Source: Pseudomonadota bacterium (GTDB lineage: Bacteria > Pseudomonadota > Alphaproteobacteria > Caulobacterales > Caulobacteraceae). From it: a stretch of 6,226 nucleotides of DNA. The notes under the pieces are model-generated. The model was given only the letters and a program-made list of their open reading frames with translations, had not been told where the DNA came from and did no database searches. Location: positions 1 to 6,226 of the forward strand of contig JAEYTM010000349.1 in NCBI GenBank assembly GCA_023434015.1. Direction: 5' to 3'. Position numbers and translations under genes: made by a program. This document shows, one piece after another, positions 1 to 5,471 of the stretch (within the stretch, counting starts at the first letter, position 1; each line of letters starts with the position of its first letter).

Positions 1-1
1 C

Positions 2-676
2 TTCGACCCCGCCGTGGTCGTGGAGGTTCCCGACGCCAGCGGACCGTCCACCGGCACCGCCTTCTCCGTCGCCCAGTCCGGGGTCTGGATCACCGCCCGG
101 CACGTGGTCGAAGGCTGCGCCCAGACCGCCATCGTGGTCGGCGATGGCCGCGGGGTCGCCGCCCAGGTGCAGATCGACCCGCGCAGCGAGGCGGCCATCC
201 TGACGACCGACGGCGGGGCCCCGGCCCTGCCGCTGGCCCTCGGCGCGAGTCTGCGGCGTGGCGAACGCGCCTTCCACCCCGGCTATCCGCAGGGACAGCC
301 CGGCGAGGCGACCTCGCGTCTGCTCGGTCGCGAGAACCTCGTCGTCCGGGGACGCGGTGCGCGGACGGAGCCGGTGCTGGTCTGGGCCGAAACGGGCCGC
401 ACCGAGGGCCTGCGCGGCACCCTCGGCGGCCTGTCGGGGGCCCCGGCGCTGGACGCCGAAGGTCGGGTGATCGGGGTGACCATCGCCGAGTCCCCCCGGC
501 GCGGGCGCATCTATACGACCACCCCGGAGACCACCGACGCGACCCTGGTGCTGACCGGGCGGCGTTTCGCCGCCGGCGCGCCGGGCCAGACGGTCACGCC
601 GGACAACTACTTCCGCGTCGCCGACAGCCTGCGCCGCGACCTTCGGGTGGCCCAGGTCGTGTGCCTGGCGACCTAG
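2..676 (+). CDS. Trypsin-like serine protease domain protein, 5' partial
   Basis: The reading frame is open to the left edge, so the gene very probably starts outside the window; the GTG at 14 is only an internal candidate. The visible 224 residues have a chymotrypsin/HtrA-type peptidase layout: catalytic His in TARHVVEGC (codon 101-103) and nucleophile Ser in GGLSGAPALD (codon 434-436, the GxSGxP motif), followed by the usual RVIGV strand. Where HtrA-like enzymes carry the catalytic Asp in D-[LIV]-A-[LV]-[LIV], this protein reads SEAAIL, with Glu (codon 188-190); a nearby Asp lies four residues earlier. Cys occurs just after the His and near the C-terminus, which could allow a disulfide if exported. 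No PDZ domain follows, and the N-terminus (signal peptide or anchor) is not visible. It could be an active protease or a protease-like binding protein. The family call is firm; substrate and location are unknown. Its TAG stop overlaps the stop of the opposing ampG. Confidence 0.8.
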   Translation, partial: FDPAVVVEVPDASGPSTGTAFSVAQSGVWITARHVVEGCAQTAIVVGDGRGVAAQVQIDPRSEAAILTTDGGAPALPLALGASLRRGERAFHPGYPQGQPGEATSRLLGRENLVVRGRGARTEPVLVWAETGRTEGLRGTLGGLSGAPALDAEGRVIGVTIAESPRRGRIYTTTPETTDATLVLTGRRFAAGAPGQTVTPDNYFRVADSLRRDLRVAQVVCLAT

Positions 677-2394
677 GCCGGCGCGTCGGCCGCCGGTCGC
701 GTCGACTGTCGCGAAGCGACGATCAGGGCCAGGATCACGGCGACCACGCCGATCCCCGCCGAATAGACGAAGAACACGAAATAGCCCGCGCCGAGAGCCT
801 GGGGTGAGACGCCTGAGGTGGCCGCACCCGCTACATAGGCGTCGGGGGGCAGGCGCACGAACAGCCCCTTGAGACCGGCCAGAGCGCCCCCCGCATCCGC
901 GGCGCGGGCCGACGCCTCGACGATGCGGCCCGACTGAGAGGCGACCAACTTTCCGGGCAGGGCGTAGAGCGACGAGAACAGGGCGTACTGCGTCGCTGTG
1001 AAGCCCAGTGACGTCAGGCTGGACATGTAGGCGATCAGGCAGGTGCCGGAGAACCCCGACGCGACATTGTCCACACCGATGGCGATGAACAGGGCCGGCA
1101 GATCGGATCCCTGCAGCGCCAGCCAGGCGAACACCAGATTGCTCAGGGGCCCGGCGAAGGCGCCGATGACCAGTGCCCGCAGCAGGCCGAGCTGGGCCAC
1201 CGCCCAGCCGCCGAAACCGACCCCGAAGACGGTCATGACCACGCCGAACACCTTCCGCACCTCGGCGATCTCGGTCTTGGTGTAGCCGAGGTCGGCGTAG
1301 AACGGGTTCATGATGTTGAGCACGAAGTCGGACAGCCGGTAGACGCAGATCAGCGCCAGGATCAGCGCCGCCACACCCCGGTAGCGGACCAGGAAATCCC
1401 GCAGCGGATCGCCGAGCGCCGCGGCCAGGTAGATTCCCGGCCGGCTGCGCACCCCCGGGATCGGGCAGGCCGCCAGGACCACGACCCCGAGGCCCACGGC
1501 GACCGCGGCCAGTTGGAAGTAGACCCCCTGCGGCCGCATTGCCCAGGCCGCGCTCACCGCCTCGCCCCCGCCCGGAAGACCGATCGCGGCGAGGCCGGCG
1601 GCGAGCAATGAGGCGTCGGCCGCCAGGCCCGATCCCAGGATCACGGCGCCCAGCACGAAAAGGCTCAGGCGAGCCAGCCATTCGGGCAGTTCAAGCCCGG
1701 GACGCGCGGGCGCGCCCTCGGCGTGGATCGGCCGGATGACGTGGGCCTTTTCCTTCGGCGCCGCGAGGGCTCCCGCGACGCCAACGGCCATCAGGCCCGC
1801 CATGGCGGCGTAGGAGACGTTCCAGTTGAACCGCTCCGCCAGGATCAGGGGCGCCGCGCCCGCCACGATCATGGCGATGCGGTAGCCCCACTGGTAGGCC
1901 GCCGCCATCGCCCCCTGCTTCTCGACCGACGCGGCCTCGATCCGCCAGGCGTCGATGACGATGTCCTGGGTCGCGGCGGTGAAGCCTACGAACACGGCGA
2001 AGGCGGCCATCAGGCCCAGGCTGGCGGCCGGATTGGTCCCGGAGATCAGCCAAAGGCCGAGCATCACCAGCACCTGAGTGACCACCATCCACGAGCGCCG
2101 GTGGCCGAGCCAGCCGTTCAGCAGCGGCACCCGGGTTCTGTCCACCAGCGGCGCCCAGAGGAACTTCAGCGAATAGGCCAGGGTCGCCAGAGCGAAGATC
2201 GAGATGACCTTCAGCGACAGGCCGGATTCGCGCAGCCAGAGCGACAGGGTGTCGAAGATCAGCAGGTTCGGCAGGCCAGAGGCGAACCCCAGCGCCAGCA
2301 TCACCAGGGCGCGCCGCTCCAGGAACACCGCCAGGCCGCTGAGGCCGCCGCGCCGGGGTTCGCGCGCCTGCGGTTCGGCGGTCTCTGGATTCAT
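673..2394 (-). CDS. ampG: AmpG-type muropeptide permease (MFS transporter)
   Basis: 573-residue inner-membrane transporter of the AmpG family, which carries GlcNAc-anhydro-muropeptides from periplasm to cytoplasm for peptidoglycan recycling and, in many bacteria, for beta-lactamase induction. Family signatures are visible: LGFASGLP (about residues 35-42), KFLWAPLVDR (77-86), GHRRSW (97-102), TQDIVIDAWR (142-151). In the second half come the YRLSDF...NPFY segment (352-365) and GFTATQYALFSSLYALPGK (464-482). It is longer than E. coli AmpG (491 aa). The extra length lies in the middle (about 215-315, with two additional hydrophobic stretches near 242-272 and 291-311) and in a loop near 490-535. 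The ATG at 2392-2394 has GGAG 6 nt upstream. It lies 34 nt downstream of the hybrid kinase gene on the same strand, so the two are probably co-transcribed. The TAG stop shares CTAG with the converging protease gene, and no terminator lies between them. Confidence 0.92.
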   Translation of the reverse strand: MNPETAEPQAREPRRGGLSGLAVFLERRALVMLALGFASGLPNLLIFDTLSLWLRESGLSLKVISIFALATLAYSLKFLWAPLVDRTRVPLLNGWLGHRRSWMVVTQVLVMLGLWLISGTNPAASLGLMAAFAVFVGFTAATQDIVIDAWRIEAASVEKQGAMAAAYQWGYRIAMIVAGAAPLILAERFNWNVSYAAMAGLMAVGVAGALAAPKEKAHVIRPIHAEGAPARPGLELPEWLARLSLFVLGAVILGSGLAADASLLAAGLAAIGLPGGGEAVSAAWAMRPQGVYFQLAAVAVGLGVVVLAACPIPGVRSRPGIYLAAALGDPLRDFLVRYRGVAALILALICVYRLSDFVLNIMNPFYADLGYTKTEIAEVRKVFGVVMTVFGVGFGGWAVAQLGLLRALVIGAFAGPLSNLVFAWLALQGSDLPALFIAIGVDNVASGFSGTCLIAYMSSLTSLGFTATQYALFSSLYALPGKLVASQSGRIVEASARAADAGGALAGLKGLFVRLPPDAYVAGAATSGVSPQALGAGYFVFFVYSAGIGVVAVILALIVASRQSTRPAADAPA

Positions 2395-2428
2395 GCGTAT
2401 CTCCGGTGACGGGCGCCCCTGCGCCCGG

Positions 2429-3973
2429 TCAGCGGACCTTGGCGCGCCGCGCGGGAGTCGTCCAGTGAGCCCGGGCCCACCGGGTCAGGGCGGCGCGAAG
2501 CGCGTCGGGCGACAGCGGCTTGACCAGGAAGTCGTTCATGCCCGCGGCCAGGCACGCCCTGCGGTCGTCCTCGAAGGCGTTGGCGGTCAGGGCCACGATG
2601 GGGGTGCGCACACCCGCGGCGCGCAGCCGTTCGGCGGTCGCCTCGCCGGAAAGGCCCGGCATGCGCATGTCCATCAGGATCACGTCATAGGTTCCGACCC
2701 GTGTGGCCGCGATGGCTTCCTCACCGTCCAGCGCGTGGTCGACGGCGCAGCCCTCGCGAGTCAGCAGGGCGCGGGCCAGCAAGGCGTTGATCGGATTGTC
2801 CTCGACCAGCAGAACCCGCGCGCCGGGCGCGGCGGCGGCGGCGGTCCGCTCGTCCTGGGGCGCCGCCAGGGTCTCCGGCGTCGCGCCGGTGGCGATCAGG
2901 ACCCGCTCGGCCAGAGAGGCGCGGCGCAGGGGCTTGATCAGGTACCCGGCGAATCCGGCGCGCCGGTAGCGGTCGACGCGGGCGCGTTCCTCCGACGCCA
3001 GCAGCACGATGGTCGGCCGGCCGTTCAGGGGCCGCAGGCGCGGCGCATCCTCCGCAAAGGCATGGTCCAGCAGCACGACGTCGCCAGGAGTGGTGCGAGC
3101 GAGCAGGGCCTCCGGCTCGGCGGCGCTCACCGACCGGCCGCCGCAGGCCTGAATCTGCCGGCGCGCGGCGTCGCGGACGATCGGATTGGGCGAGGCGATC
3201 CCGATGGTCCGGCCGGCCAGCGGCAGAGGGGCCGCTCCACTCCCCGAGGAGAGCCGCGGGAAGGCGGCCTCGAACCAGAACAGCGCCCCGCCCTCGCGGG
3301 AGGCGCCGACCCCGACCTGACCACCCATGGACTGGGCCAGGCGTCGGGCGATAGCCAGGCCGAGGCCTGCGCCGCCGAGGTGCGCATGGGCCGCGTCCGC
3401 CTGAGCGAACGCCTCGAATATCCGGTCGCGGTCGGCGGTGGAGACTCCGGGGCCGGTGTCCTCGACGACAAAGCGCAACCGCTCCTCCCCGGCCTCCGCC
3501 ACGGTGATCAGCACGCCGCCCGTCGGGGTGAACTTCACCGCATTGCCGGCGAAATTCAGCAGAATCTGTTTGAGGCGGCCCTCGTCGGCGTGGATGCGGC
3601 CGGCTCCCGCCGGCGCGGCCCAGGCGACCTCCAGGCCCTTCTCCCGCGCTCGCGGGGCCAGCAGTTCAGCGACGCCGCGAAGCAGAGCCTCGATGTCCAG
3701 AGGCTCCGGGTGAAGCTCGATCTTGGCGGCGCCCAGCTTGGCGAAGTCGAGCACGTCGTTGACCAGTGTCAGCAGATGCTGGCCGCTTTCCCGCAGCGCC
3801 GTCGCGTAGGATCGCTGCTCGGCGGTCAGGCGGGTGCCTTCAAGCAAGCGGGCCATGCCGAGCATGCCGTTGAGCGGGGTGCGGAACTCGTGGCTGAGCG
3901 AGGCGAGCTGCTCCGCGCTTATGTTCGCACGCGCCGGGCGACGGGCGGCTAAGGGGCGTGGAGGTCTGCGCAT
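2429..3973 (-). CDS. Soluble hybrid histidine kinase with two receiver domains, no sensor domain
   Basis: 514-residue cytoplasmic two-component protein. HisKA: phospho-acceptor His28 in SHEFRTPLNG, with the dimerization helices to about residue 80. HATPase_c: N-box N140-N144 (NFAGNAVKFT), G1 box DTGPG (172-176), F-box near 186-189, G2 box GGAGLGL (200-206). First receiver (about 255-365): degenerate. The acidic pair after strand 1 is replaced by IASPN, the switch Thr position is Ala326, but an Asp (D303) and Lys347 remain. Second receiver (about 385-500): intact, with E391/D392, phospho-acceptor D435 in LMDMRMPG, T463 and K485. Only 27 Arg/Ala-rich residues precede the His. An in-frame TAA (complement of 3998-4000) with no start codon in between fixes the ATG at 3973, preceded by a weak AGGG 8 nt upstream. 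There is no membrane segment, PAS or other input domain, so sensing must come from a partner or the pseudo-receiver. The C-terminal receiver probably donates to an unseen histidine phosphotransferase. First gene of an operon with ampG. Confidence 0.9.
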   Translation of the reverse strand: MRRPPRPLAARRPARANISAEQLASLSHEFRTPLNGMLGMARLLEGTRLTAEQRSYATALRESGQHLLTLVNDVLDFAKLGAAKIELHPEPLDIEALLRGVAELLAPRAREKGLEVAWAAPAGAGRIHADEGRLKQILLNFAGNAVKFTPTGGVLITVAEAGEERLRFVVEDTGPGVSTADRDRIFEAFAQADAAHAHLGGAGLGLAIARRLAQSMGGQVGVGASREGGALFWFEAAFPRLSSGSGAAPLPLAGRTIGIASPNPIVRDAARRQIQACGGRSVSAAEPEALLARTTPGDVVLLDHAFAEDAPRLRPLNGRPTIVLLASEERARVDRYRRAGFAGYLIKPLRRASLAERVLIATGATPETLAAPQDERTAAAAAPGARVLLVEDNPINALLARALLTREGCAVDHALDGEEAIAATRVGTYDVILMDMRMPGLSGEATAERLRAAGVRTPIVALTANAFEDDRRACLAAGMNDFLVKPLSPDALRAALTRWARAHWTTPARRAKVR

Positions 3974-4166
3974 CGACTGTACCCTGGCGCCGAGGGCTTA
4001 ACGTCCGGCAAACCGCGGTCGATGGACGCCCCCGGACAGGGCTGCACAGCTTAGCCCCTCTGGGTTGCATCAGGCGCCGCGGCGCCTCACAAGGCGTGGA
4101 CGCGATCCGCGGCCCTTGCGCGTTAAAGTAGACGAACGCCGCTAGCCGTCGTTTATTGGTCAGGTC
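3974..4166. promoter_or_regulatory. Divergent intergenic region with a 16-bp palindrome
   Basis: This 193-bp stretch separates the minus-strand kinase/ampG operon from the plus-strand regulator and must hold both promoters. I see no coding potential in it; a minus frame open across it has neither sensible composition nor a ribosome site. For the rightward gene, a GCTAGC at 4141-4146 resembles the GCTAnA-type -10 of Caulobacter housekeeping promoters and would give a leader of only about 14 nt, but the nearest TTG-like -35 (4115-4120) is spaced too far away (20 nt), so this is weak. For the leftward operon, the minus-strand GCTAAG (complement of 4049-4054) is a comparable candidate without a convincing -35. 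Confidence 0.5.
4072..4087. repeat. Perfect 16-bp palindrome, candidate operator
   Basis: AGGCGCCGCGGCGCCT reads the same on both strands over all 16 bases with no spacer. It lies near the middle of the region between two divergent genes, one of which encodes a DNA-binding protein. That is where an operator shared by both promoters would be expected. GC-rich palindromes also arise by chance in such DNA, so a function is inference. Confidence 0.45.
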
Positions 4167-4943
4167 ATGCGTGGACGTTCTGACATCACTGTTGACCCGG
4201 TCGCCCTGCTGACGCCGCGCGAGCGCGAATGCCTGAGCCTTGTCGATCAGCACCTCAGCTCCAAACAGATCGCCCGCCAGCTCGGCATGTCGAAGACCTC
4301 CGTCGACACCTACTGCGACCGCGCGCGCCGCAAGCTCGGCGTCGATGACCGCTACGCCGCCGCCCGGCTGGTCCGTGAAGGCGCCGTTAACCCTGTCCTG
4401 ACCGCATCAGGACAGGACGCGATCAGGACAGACAACCGACCCGACCCTTGGCCGTATGAGCCGGCAACAAGGGAGCAGGGCGATGAGCGACCGGCAGAAC
4501 TTCGAGAATCGAGCGGTGATCGGACGGGCTCTTCGCCTACGCCGGGAGATCGACGACTTCGAGATCCGCTGGCCGAGCGGAGCCTCGCGGGAGGAAATGA
4601 TCCCGGCCTTCTCGTGGGAGCAGCTGGAGCGGCAGCTCGTCGATCTTTCGGCGACGCCCACCCAGGCTTCGATGGCCCGGCACCTGGTGTCGGCCACCCG
4701 CAAGCTGGCGCCCTTCAAGCCGTCCGAAATGGTGTTGAGGGAAATCCTCTGCATGACCTGGGTTCTCCTCGACGAGAACTTCAGGCCGGACGCCGACTCG
4801 GGCTCGGCACAAATGATCTGAGCCCCATCGCCCGCCTTGGGGCGATCGTCGGCGTCGCGATCATCACCGCCCTGGCTTTCGGGGGGATGTTGGCGGGGCT
4901 TCGAGCGCTCCAGGATCTGGCGACAACTTTTTCCGGGATCTGA
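4167..4943 (+). CDS. LuxR-type helix-turn-helix regulator with C-terminal membrane anchor
   Basis: The frame encodes 258 residues. Residues 14-72 are a LuxR/GerE DNA-binding domain: LLTPRERECL, then SSKQIARQLGMS and the recognition helix KTSVDTYCDRARRKLGV. Residues 218-258 contain one membrane helix (about 224-246) in a context ending FGGMLAGLRALQDL. I recall this tail from small HTH proteins of Caulobacterales and sphingomonads that end in NxLS...RL...FG..LAGL.AL. There is no receiver or ligand domain, so it would be a membrane-tethered DNA-binding protein. The stretch between (about residues 90-217) is Gly/Pro/Arg-rich and does not look like selected protein. By hand count about 46% of its codons end in G or C across 4482-4820, against about 80% on either side, and a better coding frame runs there (nested gene at 4483). 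The ATG at 4167 is the only start after an in-frame TAG at 4143-4145, and its ribosome site is poor (AGG only 2 nt upstream). The HTH and membrane tail are firm; whether they are made as one 258-residue protein is uncertain. Confidence 0.7.
   Translation: MRGRSDITVDPVALLTPRERECLSLVDQHLSSKQIARQLGMSKTSVDTYCDRARRKLGVDDRYAAARLVREGAVNPVLTASGQDAIRTDNRPDPWPYEPATREQGDERPAELRESSGDRTGSSPTPGDRRLRDPLAERSLAGGNDPGLLVGAAGAAARRSFGDAHPGFDGPAPGVGHPQAGALQAVRNGVEGNPLHDLGSPRRELQAGRRLGLGTNDLSPIARLGAIVGVAIITALAFGGMLAGLRALQDLATTFSGI
4392..4431. repeat. Inverted and direct repeat cluster (ATCAGGACAG)
   Basis: CCTGTCCTGA (4392-4401) and TCAGGACAGG (4407-4416) form a perfect 10-bp inverted repeat around a 5-nt loop CCGCA. 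The right arm's ATCAGGACAG (4406-4415) is repeated directly at 4422-4431, a 16-nt period. The cluster lies just after the HTH-coding part and about 50-90 nt before the nested gene. No T-tract follows, so it is not a typical intrinsic terminator. It could be a protein-binding site, an RNA hairpin or a scar of duplication. Confidence 0.6.
4483..4821 (+). CDS. Uncharacterised 112-residue protein, nested out of frame in the HTH gene
   Basis: I do not recognise this protein. It lies in the +1 frame relative to the surrounding HTH/membrane-anchor frame, wholly inside it. Evidence that it is real: AAGGGAG (4469-4475) is a good Shine-Dalgarno 7 nt before the ATG; about 86% of its 112 codons end in G or C by hand count, versus about 46% for the overlapping frame; and its composition is that of a folded soluble protein, charged and amphipathic with Trp and Phe (EIDDFEIRWP, FSWEQLERQLVDL, LCMTWVLLDENF). 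It has no membrane segment or signal peptide and is predicted mostly helical by eye. An ATG at 4456 would add nine residues but has a poorer ribosome site. The frame is closed upstream by TGA at 4399-4401, inside the inverted repeat, so it cannot be read from the HTH start without a frameshift. Existence is likely; function is unknown. Confidence 0.7.
   Translation: MSDRQNFENRAVIGRALRLRREIDDFEIRWPSGASREEMIPAFSWEQLERQLVDLSATPTQASMARHLVSATRKLAPFKPSEMVLREILCMTWVLLDENFRPDADSGSAQMI
4827..4846 (+). other. Small hairpin after the stop of the nested gene
   Basis: ATCGCCC (4827-4833) and GGGCGAT (4840-4846) pair perfectly over 7 bp around a 6-nt loop, beginning 5 nt after the TGA of the nested gene. 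No U-tract follows. It also lies within codons for the start of the membrane anchor (IARLGAI), so it may simply reflect coding sequence. Confidence 0.3.
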
Positions 4944-4976
4944 ACCGGACCGAAACCATAGCCCTTTAGATTAGCA

Positions 4977-5001
4977 GCGCACGTGGGTCCCCGACGTGCG
5001 C
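4977..5001 (+). promoter_or_regulatory. Stem-loop abutting the ribosome binding site of the helical protein gene
   Basis: GCGCACGT (4977-4984) and ACGTGCGC (4994-5001) form a perfect 8-bp inverted repeat around a 9-nt loop. The right arm ends one base before AGGAG (5002-5006), the Shine-Dalgarno of the gene starting at 5014. As RNA it is a strong GC-rich stem that could block or stack against the ribosome site; as DNA it is a possible dyad operator. The 70 nt between the HTH gene stop (4943) and the ATG otherwise show only a somewhat AT-richer stretch (4957-4976) and no clear promoter. Confidence 0.55.
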
Positions 5002-5013
5002 AGGAGAGAACTC

Positions 5014-5385
5014 ATGCTCAAGCAACGCCGTATGGTCGCTGAACAAATCGCCAGCGCCCTGTTTGAAGCCGAAGCCGCCATCGACGCCGCGCTCAGCAAG
5101 ACCGCCGCCCTGACCGGTGTCATGCCCGCCCTTCGCCGGGACGCGGGCGCTTCGGCCCTGATCGGCCAGGACGCCGTGGAACGCGCCAGCCAGGCGATCA
5201 TGTCGCTGGCCGAAGCCCGCCGCGCCATCGTCGAGACTCACAAGGAATTGAGCGTCGCGCAGGGCCAGATGGGCCTCGGCGCCGTCTCCTTCGATCCGGG
5301 CAGCGGCCAGAAGCCTGCGGTCGAGACCGGCGGCCTCGCCGCGCGGGCCCGCGGTCGCGCCCTGCGCGCGGTCGCCGCCGCCTAA
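5014..5385 (+). CDS. Small all-helical protein of unknown function
   Basis: 123 residues from the ATG at 5014, chosen because AGGAG (5002-5006) sits 7 nt upstream; a GTG at 4996 falls inside the preceding inverted repeat and is unlikely. The product is soluble, Ala-rich and helical. Residues 1-35 (MVAEQIASALFEAEAAIDAALSK) and about 48-85 (GQDAVERASQAIMSLAEARR...ETHKEL) look like amphipathic helices able to form a bundle or coiled coil. A GLGAVSFDPG segment (87-96) and a basic, low-complexity tail with several Arg (about 105-123) follow. There is no membrane segment, signal peptide, Cys or catalytic motif. I recall similar short proteins with EAAIDAAL near the N-terminus and a TH.xL...GLGAV segment next to HTH/membrane-anchor genes in Caulobacterales and sphingomonads, which suggests a functional tie; this needs a database check. 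It is the last gene before the terminator at 5438-5467, 70 nt downstream of the regulator gene. Confidence 0.85.
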   Translation: MLKQRRMVAEQIASALFEAEAAIDAALSKTAALTGVMPALRRDAGASALIGQDAVERASQAIMSLAEARRAIVETHKELSVAQGQMGLGAVSFDPGSGQKPAVETGGLAARARGRALRAVAAA

Positions 5386-5437
5386 GACCACGTCTACGGA
5401 CGACCTGCTGTTCCCCAGGGCGCGGCAGCGATAGATT

Positions 5438-5467
5438 GGGCCCTCGGTTCGACCCGGGGGCCCTTTT
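5438..5467 (+). terminator. Intrinsic terminator after the helical protein gene
   Basis: GGGCCCTCGG (5438-5447) pairs with CCGGGGGCCC (5454-5463) over 10 bp with a single G-U wobble, around a 6-nt loop TTCGAC, followed directly by TTTT (5464-5467). This is a classic rho-independent terminator for the rightward transcript, 52 nt after the stop at 5385. It lies only 4 nt before the likely start of the next gene. Confidence 0.85.
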
Positions 5468-5471
5468 CGTC

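Noticed and set aside
1723..2409. A 228-codon open frame on + opposite ampG
   Set aside because: His/Arg/Gln/Gly-rich, motif-free composition typical of the antisense of a high-GC gene; the AmpG motifs lie on the other strand.
2204..3952. A 582-codon open frame on + opposite the kinase and the start of ampG
   Set aside because: Its translation is Gly/Gln/Arg-rich without domains, and the opposite strand carries clear kinase and transporter motifs. Long antisense frames are expected in high-GC genes.
3840..4253. Minus-strand frame spanning the divergent intergenic region, possibly a missing sensor domain of the kinase
   Set aside because: It is out of frame with the kinase, overlaps the kinase H-box region and the HTH start, and has no recognisable domain or ribosome site.
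4457..4824. TGAGCC at 4457-4462 and 4819-4824 as target-site duplication around the nested gene
   Set aside because: Only 6 bp, and the distance (362 nt) is not a multiple of 3, so excising between the copies would break the frame; chance is the simplest explanation.
4996..5013. GTG at 4996 as start of the helical protein
   Set aside because: It lies inside the right arm of the inverted repeat, with no Shine-Dalgarno; ATG 5014 has AGGAG at ideal spacing.
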